Part shown: piece after piece, positions 48,605 to 54,401 of the stretch
How the letters are laid out: the number at the start of each line of letters is the position of its first letter
How positions within the stretch are numbered: the first letter of the stretch is position 1
DNA from: Candidatus Merdibacter merdigallinarum
GTDB lineage: Bacteria; Bacillota_I; Bacilli_A; Erysipelotrichales; Erysipelotrichaceae
NCBI GenBank assembly: GCA_019118705.1
Contig: DWYK01000074.1
Coordinates: forward strand, 1-54,401
Reading direction: 5' to 3'
DNA: 54,401 nucleotides
Position numbers and translations under genes: made by a program
The notes under the pieces: generated by a model
What the model was told of the DNA's origin: nothing
Seen by the model: the letters and a program-made list of their open reading frames with translations, nothing else
Database searches by the model: none

Positions 48605-49196
48605 CTGTGCGTTTTCATCGGTGACACAACTTTGCATATACAGGCCGTCCCGGGAGCGTTTGGTTTGTCCTCTGATCGGATCCAACCTCTGTCCAAGACC
48701 ATGGCAAACGTACTGTGTAAATGCTGGGATCGATGATCCGGGCTTTCACGGCCCATTTTTAGTGGGTCTGACGCAGCAAATCAAAACGATCGTTCTATTA
48801 TTTTCCTTTGCCCAGTAGTATAATGATTGATAGATAGACCCAGTGTCGATTGGATCATCTCTCGATCAACAGATCCGGCATGTGTATGGGTCGGATGGAT
48901 CTGCTCTTTTGTCTGTGGGGATGTGCCAGAGGGGGAGCCGACATCAGGAAAGCCCATGAAGGCAGACCGGACGATGAACCGGCGCAAATTCATGAAGAAC
49001 AAAGGGTCCGGCGGTTTGCCAGCGGGCAGCTGTGACAGTGGGAGCGGAATAGGGGATCCGTTTCTGTCGGACAATCGGAAACAAAGCGTCGCAGAGAGAC
49101 AGGGAAATCTCGCCCTTCCTGTGAACGACGATCGGATGCGTCGCGGAAGATGATTACAAGGCCTGGTGGGATCAGGCTGGATCATATAAGGAAACG
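48605..49196 (+). other. Long non-coding or decayed region before the lactococcin-972-type permease
   Basis: No convincing gene. A TATAAT at 48819-48824 may start the downstream transcript. All three plus frames were read: one is open for 108 codons (48827-49153) but lacks an SD and looks like translated noise; another has short pieces broken by stops, ending 'DDYKAWWDQAGSYKET' directly in frame with the next gene. The region is rich in short inverted repeats, for example AGATCC...GGATCT at 48870-48901. It could be a structured leader or a decayed bacteriocin precursor. Confidence 0.4.
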
Positions 49197-51335
49197 ATGA
49201 TGTGTGGGAGAATAATCGATATGGATAGAGGAACAGTGAAAAAGCACATGAAAGGAACGAAGGGACTGACGATGGCATTTGCCATCTTTCTTGCCTGTCT
49301 TCTTTTCTATCGTTCCTATGATTCCTATAACAGGATCCATTCTGCCAGCATCTTCAATCTTTTCAACGGACTGTCTGATACGAGAATTACCTATGATCTG
49401 GTGCTGGAACATACGGATGTGCAGGCAGAACCTGTTTCATGGGCCGAGCAGAAAGAACTGTTTGAGGCGGTCGGTGCCTTTGTTGAGGAACAGCAGATAC
49501 AGCTGGTCGTAACGGATACGGTCATGGCTCCGCAGGGCAACTACATCCTGAACGATTATATTCAGACCAATGAGAATGACTGGATCTACGAGCGACTGCG
49601 GATGACGGGCGGAGAGCGTCTGGATCTGGCCGGCGATCAGTCCGGCTATCTGTCGAGCGATCCGGATGATCCCGCTGCCGTGGGTACGTTCTCTTCCTAC
49701 GATCATCGTTATTTTCGTCAGCAGGCCGAAACGCTCCGTCTCCACGGGCTGAAGGAACTGACAGGTACGGAGAACGATTCTCTGCTGATCTTTGTGGATT
49801 CTGCGGAAAACGGACAGAAACTGCAGAACTTCATCGATGCGCATCATTCCGACATCGCCCGGATGCAGGAGGTCATCGTGGGCGGCGGTACACAGGATGA
49901 CATCGCCCAGATCTATCAGGGGACGGAGATCCTTCTGGCGGCGATCAGCGGCTGTGCGGTTTTGGTGCTGCTGTTTCTCTATCAGATGATCAAAATGAAA
50001 AAAGAGATCCTGATCCGGAAGATGCATGGGCAGTCTGCCGGAAGGATCCTGTCTGCATTATGTGTCAATACGCTGCTGTCGGCATATGTCTGCTTTGCGC
50101 TGACACTATGGCTCTTGTGGTCGTGGGTCATTCCTGCGGATGATTCCTTTTACATCGATCTTCAACGAGATCTCATCGCTTTTCTTGGATGGGCGGCTGT
50201 GACCATGGTGTTGCTGGCCGTGCTGTTTTATGGCATCATTCGGTTTACGACGCAGGTAAAAGAGCTGAAGAGCGAACCGTCATACGCCTTTCTTAATTTT
50301 GCCAACCGACTGCTGAAGCTCTGTCTGAGCGTCTGGATGCTCGTTCCTTTTGTCACCTCGCTGAATTCGCTGGTGCCGGCGATCCAGAAATACGGATATC
50401 TGAGAAATCAGGAAGAAATGCTGTCAAAGATGGTCGGTTTCTCCTTCTTTCACGGAAGAAAAGAGGAGCTGCAGCAATTATATGGGGATACGCTGTATTT
50501 TGATATGACCGACTACGCGATGGGCTGTGATTTCGCCTCGATGCTGAAGACCGGTATGCCGATGCCGGAAACAGATTTCGTACCTCAGCCGCGGCTGCTG
50601 GTGAATCAGACTTATCTGAATGCGTTTCATTATACGTTTACCGCGACAGACGGAACGCACATCGATCCAGATGATCTGGTCGGTAAGACCTATCTGGTGC
50701 CCTCCAGCAGGAGCGGTGAATGGACGTTTGACGATGGGGAAGTGATCGAGGTGCAGACGACCGGTACCCACATCAATCTGGAGCCGACACAGGCATTGTA
50801 TCAGATCGAAGATCCGATCCTGGTGGTCTATGATCGCTACGATACGATGATGGTCAATCCCGCTGCCCTGTATTTTTACGATCACTCCTATGAACAGGCA
50901 AATGTGCTGGTCGATGCAATCACGGATGATACGTATCGTCTGCATGCCGTTACCGGTAGGATCAATCGGGCATATGACGAGTGTGGGACGATCTTTCTCA
51001 ACGCCGGCAGCACGTTCTTGATCTGTTTCCTTCTGTATGCGCTGTTCGACCTTCAGTTTTGCCTGCTGCGTCTGTCGGTTCGAAAAAAAGAGCTGGCGCT
51101 GCAGTATCTGCATGGGAAAACGCGAAGGGAACGCTATGGACGGCTGTGGGGCGAACAGGCCGTGCTGTATGCGGTGATCGCACTGATCGCTCATCTGCAG
51201 GCCGTACCGGCCGCATTGTGGCTGAAGTTCATCGTTTTGCTGTGTGTGTTTGACTCGTTGCTGATGCTCTGGCTGATCCATCGCCTGCAGCGTCAGGGAG
51301 CTGCTTCGATGTTGAAGGGAGGAGAGATCGGATGA
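49197..51335 (+). CDS. Bacteriocin-associated integral membrane protein (DUF1430, lactococcin-972 immunity/export type)
   Basis: 712 residues. A first membrane segment at about 22-42, an extracytoplasmic domain, three segments at about 243-360, one near 375-400, a second large external domain and three segments near the C-terminus, 'FLICFLLYALFDLQFCLLRL' and onward. The order is that of the 7-TM putative immunity protein of lactococcin 972-like systems, distantly FtsX/MacB-like. It overlaps the ATPase gene by 4 bases. ATG 49197 has AAGGA; ATG 49221 after GGGAG is an alternative. No bacteriocin precursor is apparent. Confidence 0.8.
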   Translation: MMCGRIIDMDRGTVKKHMKGTKGLTMAFAIFLACLLFYRSYDSYNRIHSASIFNLFNGLSDTRITYDLVLEHTDVQAEPVSWAEQKELFEAVGAFVEEQQIQLVVTDTVMAPQGNYILNDYIQTNENDWIYERLRMTGGERLDLAGDQSGYLSSDPDDPAAVGTFSSYDHRYFRQQAETLRLHGLKELTGTENDSLLIFVDSAENGQKLQNFIDAHHSDIARMQEVIVGGGTQDDIAQIYQGTEILLAAISGCAVLVLLFLYQMIKMKKEILIRKMHGQSAGRILSALCVNTLLSAYVCFALTLWLLWSWVIPADDSFYIDLQRDLIAFLGWAAVTMVLLAVLFYGIIRFTTQVKELKSEPSYAFLNFANRLLKLCLSVWMLVPFVTSLNSLVPAIQKYGYLRNQEEMLSKMVGFSFFHGRKEELQQLYGDTLYFDMTDYAMGCDFASMLKTGMPMPETDFVPQPRLLVNQTYLNAFHYTFTATDGTHIDPDDLVGKTYLVPSSRSGEWTFDDGEVIEVQTTGTHINLEPTQALYQIEDPILVVYDRYDTMMVNPAALYFYDHSYEQANVLVDAITDDTYRLHAVTGRINRAYDECGTIFLNAGSTFLICFLLYALFDLQFCLLRLSVRKKELALQYLHGKTRRERYGRLWGEQAVLYAVIALIAHLQAVPAALWLKFIVLLCVFDSLLMLWLIHRLQRQGAASMLKGGEIG

Positions 51336-52000
51336 GCACGATCGTTTCATTAAAGCATGTAAAGAAATCATTTTCCCATCAGCCGGTGCTGCGGGATGTA
51401 TCGTTTACGATCGAAGAAGGGGCGTTCGTCGCCATCACCGGTTCCTCGGGATGTGGGAAATCAACGCTGCTCAATCTGATCGGTCTGCTGGATCGTCCGG
51501 ATGCGGGAGAGCTTACACTGTTTGGCAGATCCAACATCTCTCCTTTTTCCGTCCGTGCCCAGCGGCTGCTGAAGGAGCAGATCGGTTATCTGTTTCAGAA
51601 TTTTGCCCTGCTGGAAAATAAGAGCGTACGCTACAACCTGCAGATCATCATGGAGAGAAAGATGAGCAGACAGACGCGCGATCAGAAGATCCGTGAGGCG
51701 CTGTCTGCGGTCGGTTTCGATGGATCTGCGGATAAGCTGGTCTGTCAGTGTTCCGGAGGGGAACAGCAGCGGATCGCTGTCGCTCGCCTGCTGTTAAAAC
51801 CATGTTCGCTGATCCTGGCCGATGAACCGACAGGAAATCTGGATGAAGCCAATCGAGAACGTGTGTTCGATCTGCTGAAGATGATGAACGAACAGGGAAA
51901 GACGATCATCCTCGTCACCCATGACAAAACGCTTGCGGATCGCTGCGACCGGTGCCTGTATATGACAGAGGGGAAAGTGAGCAGGCAGGCCATCGTATAA
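51332..52000 (+). CDS. ABC transporter ATP-binding protein (LolD/MacB-like)
   Basis: 222 residues. Walker A 'AITGSSGCGKSTLLNLIGLL', Q-loop 'GYLFQNFALLENKSV', signature 'CQCSGGEQQRIAVARLLL', Walker B 'LILADEPTGNLDEANRE', H-loop 'ILVTHDKTLA'. Partner of the preceding membrane protein; together they match the immunity/export pair of lactococcin-972-type loci. SD GGAGG, ATG within the previous gene. Confidence 0.95.
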   Translation: MSTIVSLKHVKKSFSHQPVLRDVSFTIEEGAFVAITGSSGCGKSTLLNLIGLLDRPDAGELTLFGRSNISPFSVRAQRLLKEQIGYLFQNFALLENKSVRYNLQIIMERKMSRQTRDQKIREALSAVGFDGSADKLVCQCSGGEQQRIAVARLLLKPCSLILADEPTGNLDEANRERVFDLLKMMNEQGKTIILVTHDKTLADRCDRCLYMTEGKVSRQAIV

Positions 52001-52075
52001 AAGAAATCTGGTGCAGTTCCTGTGGTGTTTCCGCGATCTTGGATCCAGCACTATGCGAAATCAGACGGATCGTAT

Positions 52076-52112
52076 GGATGTTTCTCTTCATCTTGCTGGA
52101 AACATCCGTTTT
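52076..52112 (+). terminator. Terminator after the ABC pair
   Basis: GGATGTTTC (52076-52084) pairs exactly with GAAACATCC (52099-52107), followed by GTTTTATT. Confidence 0.75.
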
Positions 52113-52208
52113 ATTGATGGTGATTTATAAACGATGAGTGATAAAACTGATTTCTCTGATCTTTGTGTTTATTGTTAAAAATATCTTATAAAACAATATA
52201 AATAACAA

Positions 52209-52237
52209 TTGTAATATGTGAAAATTGATGTTATGAT
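52209..52237 (+). promoter_or_regulatory. Promoter in AT-rich DNA ahead of the small-protein cluster
   Basis: TTGTAA (52209-52214), 17 bases, TATGAT (52232-52237), in markedly AT-rich sequence (52139-52245). Downstream lie a GGAAAGGGCTTTCC palindrome and AAGAGGAGA, an SD in front of ATG 52294 that opens only eight codons. Confidence 0.6.
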
Positions 52238-52323
52238 AAAAATAGGAAAGGGCTTTCCTTGATGCTCACAAAAAACAAGGGAAGAGGAGATCGATGAACG
52301 ATCGAAACATCGGGTCCGGTTAA

Positions 52324-52578
52324 ATGATGGATGAGGGGAGAAAACGTCGCATGCATCAGAGCGAACATCCGGTAGCCGCTGTGGTCTTCTCACTTGCGTG
52401 GATCCTTCTTTATGCGGTCGAACGCAACCGTGTTGATTGCAGATGGAGGTCGTTGCCGGGTGCTCTGGCGGCAGTCATTGAAACTTTGAGCATTTTCATT
52501 CAAGAGAGGAAATGGCACAGAAGTGCCATCGAAATCATCATGGACCGATGTGTGATCGTTTTCTCACAACGGTCATAG
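52324..52578 (+). CDS. Doubtful 84-codon frame
   Basis: An open frame with one hydrophobic stretch, 'HPVAAVVFSLAWILLYAV', and otherwise Arg-rich sequence. It lacks a usable SD. The good SD just upstream (AAGAGGAGA) instead serves the ATG at 52294, which reads MNDRNIGSG and stops two bases before this frame begins. It could be a frameshifted small membrane protein or simply the untranslated leader of the next gene. Confidence 0.25.
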   Translation: MMDEGRKRRMHQSEHPVAAVVFSLAWILLYAVERNRVDCRWRSLPGALAAVIETLSIFIQERKWHRSAIEIIMDRCVIVFSQRS

Positions 52579-52605
52579 GATACAGAAACAATGGAGGAAA
52601 AACGG

Positions 52606-52773
52606 ATGAATAAAAAATTTTTGATTGCGGTCTTGCTTCTGATCGGCATTGCGGCCGTCATTGCCATTCGCTGTCTTTATGAACAGCAGCTGTTCAACAA
52701 CCAGATCGCCCTGTTGTTTACGGTCCTTACATTTCTGATCATTCTGCCGCTGATCCGCCGACTGGAAAAATAG
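52606..52773 (+). CDS. Small two-helix membrane protein
   Basis: 55 residues beginning 'MNKKFLIAVLLLIGIAAVIA', with two predicted membrane segments (about 4-20 and 33-50) and a basic end, 'LIRRLEK'. ATG 52606 follows GGAGGAAA; an in-frame ATG at 52591 overlaps that SD. Size and place near a bacteriocin-type ABC pair would fit a small immunity or accessory protein, but no family was recognised. Confidence 0.6.
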   Translation: MNKKFLIAVLLLIGIAAVIAIRCLYEQQLFNNQIALLFTVLTFLIILPLIRRLEK

Positions 52774-52782
52774 AAGGGGATC

Positions 52783-52796
52783 CTCCTTTAAAGGAG
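52783..52796. repeat. Perfect 14-base palindrome
   Basis: CTCCTTTAAAGGAG, 9 bases after the stop of the small membrane protein gene. It lacks a T-run. Its core CCTTTAAAGG equals that inside the recU-ponA terminator (23348-23359). Confidence 0.6.
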
Positions 52797-52907
52797 CGAA
52801 CGTCTTTGCGGATCGAGCGCAGCGGCTGTGCATCATACGGGAACGCGGTCATCGATCCAAGGGCTTTCTTTCATGGAAGAGACCGATGAAAAACAGGAGG
52901 AGACGTT

Positions 52908-53387
52908 ATGAAAAAACAGATTTATTGTGCGTTGCTCATTTGTCTGCTGGCCTCTCTGGTCGGCTGTCAGAAGGAAGAGGAGAGCGTGACGACAGAGCAG
53001 GCTGGTGCGTTTGAGCATATCGAGCAGTTTCCGGAAGTGATCGATGTCGCTTCGTATCTCGAAGTGGAAGCGGAAGCGGTCAACGTGCTCAATGAGGAAA
53101 CGGATCGGCTGGTCTTCTGTTTTCACCATGAAGAGGACTCACAGACGACCCCTTCCATCAAAAGCTATGAACAGCTGCTGATCGATGACGACTATACGGC
53201 AGAGTATGGTTCTGCCACGCTCTATCAGAGCGATACGTTTACGAATGGCCAATATGAGATCTCGATCGTTCAGATCAGTCCGGATGAAGGGGCGCTGGAA
53301 GAGTGGAAAGAGATTCACCGCGATACGATCGATACAGAGAAGATGCAGGATGAAAATGTCGTGTTTGAGGTCAAAGTGAAGTCCTGA
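52908..53387 (+). CDS. Small lipoprotein of unknown function
   Basis: 159 residues. Lipoprotein signal peptide with lipobox 'LLASLVGCQ' (Cys about residue 20), then an acidic domain with 'VIDVASYLEVEAEAVNVLNE' and 'SATLYQSDTFTNGQYEISIV'. No enzyme motif. The SD is AGGAGGAG. It lies 134 bases after the small membrane protein gene and belongs to the same run of surface proteins. Bacteriocin-protective lipoproteins exist, but no such claim can be made here from sequence alone. Confidence 0.8.
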   Translation: MKKQIYCALLICLLASLVGCQKEEESVTTEQAGAFEHIEQFPEVIDVASYLEVEAEAVNVLNEETDRLVFCFHHEEDSQTTPSIKSYEQLLIDDDYTAEYGSATLYQSDTFTNGQYEISIVQISPDEGALEEWKEIHRDTIDTEKMQDENVVFEVKVKS

Positions 53388-53502
53388 ATCACGACGCATG
53401 CGATGCAGATCCCCGTCTGATCCGCATCTGTTCGCAACCATGCATCGTTTCATTTCGACATGCAAAGACAGAAAAAACGGTCTGTGACCATATCATAGAA
53501 AA

Positions 53503-53519
53503 CGGATCATCTTGATCCG
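53503..53519. repeat. Short perfect hairpin upstream of the 53541 gene
   Basis: CGGATCA-TCT-TGATCCG, 7-bp stem, immediately before the SD GGGAGGGG. It could tune translation of the next gene. The remaining 150-base gap shows a weak GATGC/GCATC pairing but no clear promoter. Confidence 0.4.
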
Positions 53520-53540
53520 ATGGAAAGGGAGGGGACGCAT

Positions 53541-53939
53541 ATGTATCAAAACGGCATCCACATCATTCTTCTGGTCATTCTGTTCATTCTGCTTGCTGCA
53601 CTGCCGGTCGTCATCATTCGCTATCTGAAAGCGATCATGCAGCATCAGACAAAACAGACCATCGGCCATACGGCCTATTTCTCGGTTTTACTGTTTGTCG
53701 TCGCTCTCTGTTGTGTTCCCATGATGAACCTGTTGCGCGCGGTACACCTCGCAATGATCAATTTAGTGGCGCTGCCCGTCATTCCCTGGCTGATCCGATA
53801 CAGGATGCAAAAGGTGGAGCAGGGGGACGCAGATCGCTTTTCCTTCGTGTATTATCTTCTCTTTGGGATCATTTTGATCTTCCTGTTCATCACGATGTTC
53901 TTTATGATCGATGTACCGGGTGCCATGCTTCTCTCCTAG
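53541..53939 (+). CDS. Small integral membrane protein
   Basis: 132 residues, four predicted membrane segments (about 7-28, 47-63, 66-86 and 104-127). Begins 'MYQNGIHIILLVILFILLAA'; 'LFVVALCCVPMMNLLRAVHL' is central. ATG 53541 follows GGGAGGGG; ATG 53520 precedes that SD and is unlikely. It sits in the run of small membrane proteins after the ABC pair, 33 bases ahead of the next one. Family not recognised. Confidence 0.7.
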   Translation: MYQNGIHIILLVILFILLAALPVVIIRYLKAIMQHQTKQTIGHTAYFSVLLFVVALCCVPMMNLLRAVHLAMINLVALPVIPWLIRYRMQKVEQGDADRFSFVYYLLFGIILIFLFITMFFMIDVPGAMLLS

Positions 53940-53972
53940 GAGCGTAAGCAGGAGCCGGATGAGAGGAACAAG

Positions 53973-54194
53973 ATGAGAAAAAGATATACGGGAAAACAAA
54001 AAACAGCGATCGTCATCCTGTATGTGCTGATGATGCCGCTCGCTCTCTGGCTTCTGTATCAGCTGGCCGGACCGAAGGGCTGTCTGAAGGGTCAGGTGGT
54101 GCTGGAAATATCCGCAGTGGTGGTCAGCGTGCTGGTGCTGCTGTATATGAGCGAGAAGGTGTTCCATCTTCTCATCGATGATCGAAAGAGATGA
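53973..54194 (+). CDS. Small two-helix membrane protein
   Basis: 73 residues with basic ends and two membrane segments ('TAIVILYVLMMPLALWLLYQ' and 'EISAVVVSVLVLLYMSEKVF'). The SD GAGAGGAA precedes ATG 53973. It is probably co-transcribed with the 53541 gene and ends before a strong terminator. Function unknown. Confidence 0.65.
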   Translation: MRKRYTGKQKTAIVILYVLMMPLALWLLYQLAGPKGCLKGQVVLEISAVVVSVLVLLYMSEKVFHLLIDDRKR

Positions 54195-54218
54195 GATCAG
54201 AAAAAATGGATCAAAAAG

Positions 54219-54260
54219 AAAAGGGCGAATCTCTGCATCAATGCAGAAATTCGTCCTTTT
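54219..54260 (+). terminator. Strong terminator that hosts the intron insertion
   Basis: A 20-bp stem with two mismatches, AAAAGGGCGAATCTCTGCAT (54219-54238) against ATGCAGAAATTCGTCCTTTT (54241-54260), running into TTTTT. The group II intron starts three bases after the T-run. Confidence 0.9.
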
Positions 54261-54263
54261 TCA

Positions 54264-54401
54264 GTTCGCCCGCCATGGGCGGGCTCTAACGGGTGAAAGT
54301 CCCGAGTGCGCGTAGGCAGCGACGAAGCACATAGCTGAACAGCAAGGGTGTCCATCGTGAGGTGGAATCTGGAGGAAGCTGTAGGCAAACCTCTGACCTG
54401 A
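54264..54401 (+). mobile_element. Group II intron, class IIC, 5' end (truncated by window)
   Basis: The sequence from GTTCGCCCGCCATGGGCGGG (54264-54283), through ACGGGTGAAAGTCCCGA, GTAGGCAGCGACGAAGCACA and CAAGGGTGTCCATCGTGAGG, to TGGAATCTGGAGGAAGC, follows domain I of the Oceanobacillus iheyensis class IIC intron as I remember it, in the same order and spacing. The insertion directly behind a rho-independent terminator is the class IIC habit. The ribozyme core, reverse transcriptase gene and 3' end lie beyond the window. The 5' end reads GTTCG rather than the usual GTGYG. Confidence 0.88.

Noticed and set aside
48827-49153. 108-codon frame before the bacteriocin-type permease as a bacteriocin precursor
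   Set aside because: No SD, no signal peptide or double-Gly leader, and no lactococcin-972 Trp/Tyr pattern.
48781-49278. 165-codon minus-strand frame
   Set aside because: Pro/Ser/Arg-rich noise with no SD; it runs into the start of the permease gene.

Overview
The window looks like a chromosomal segment of a spore-forming, low-GC-clade Bacillota, most likely an Erysipelotrichia-type relative of Clostridium innocuum or Holdemania, although its own base composition is moderately GC-rich. The evidence is a Bacillus-type (type B) RNase P RNA beside gpsB, Bacilli-style gene groups (ypmB-like/dnaD/nth, recU-ponA, yqeG-yqeH-yhbY-nadD-yqeK-rsfS), a dacF/spoIIAA-AB-sigF sporulation block, a T-box leader and SD-led overlapping operons. 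No rRNA, tRNA or CRISPR array was seen.

Layout. 1-4.4 kb: a small phage-tail-chaperone-like gene, a pyridoxal kinase, then ppx-ppk for polyphosphate. 4.5-6.9 kb: an ECF-transporter S component divergent from a MocR-type regulator, then a VanZ-like gene. 7.0-7.1 kb: a possible tiny hydrophobic-peptide transcript. 7.2-8.9 kb: a Na/Pi cotransporter. 9.1-13.8 kb: murF, a VanG-like ligase, a VanT-like racemase and a detached VanT-like membrane domain. 13.8-16.7 kb: an FAD dehydrogenase and an Ig-like/PdaA-like deacetylase. 16.9-23.3 kb: ribosome assembly, NAD synthesis (a NadD-YqeK fusion), mtnN, dnaD and nth. 23.4-26.4 kb: recU-ponA on the minus strand. 26.5-30.5 kb: gpsB, rnpB, rodZ, pgsA, pncC and recA. 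30.7-32.8 kb: nicotinamidase and NAPRTase. 32.8-35 kb: a hydrolase, a degenerate amidohydrolase and an unknown protein. 35.3-38.2 kb: a methionine T-box with metNIQ. 38.3-43.9 kb: an exported protein, a sirtuin, a HAD phosphatase, a nuclease-helicase fusion and a pseudouridine synthase. 44-48.5 kb: an exported protein, dacF, spoIIA-sigF and an unknown protein. 48.6-54.2 kb: a lactococcin-972-type permease/ATPase pair plus several small membrane or lipoproteins. 54.26 kb to the edge: the 5' end of a class IIC group II intron sitting directly behind a terminator.

How the genes work together. PncA, PncB, PncC and NadD form a pyridine-nucleotide salvage route. Ppx, Ppk and the Na/Pi transporter handle phosphate storage and uptake. 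MurF, the ligase and the racemase make the end of the peptidoglycan stem peptide, while PBP1A, DacF, RodZ, GpsB and the PdaA-like enzyme assemble or remodel the wall.

The most notable signals are four. The murF operon carries the residue signature of D-Ala-D-Ser rather than D-Ala-D-Ala synthesis, with VanT split into two genes. The MocR regulator has lost its PLP lysine. A short transcript may encode a 19-residue hydrophobic peptide behind an SD-masking hairpin. A bacteriocin-type immunity/export island has no recognisable precursor. All functional statements come from reading the sequence and remembered family motifs; no search was run.
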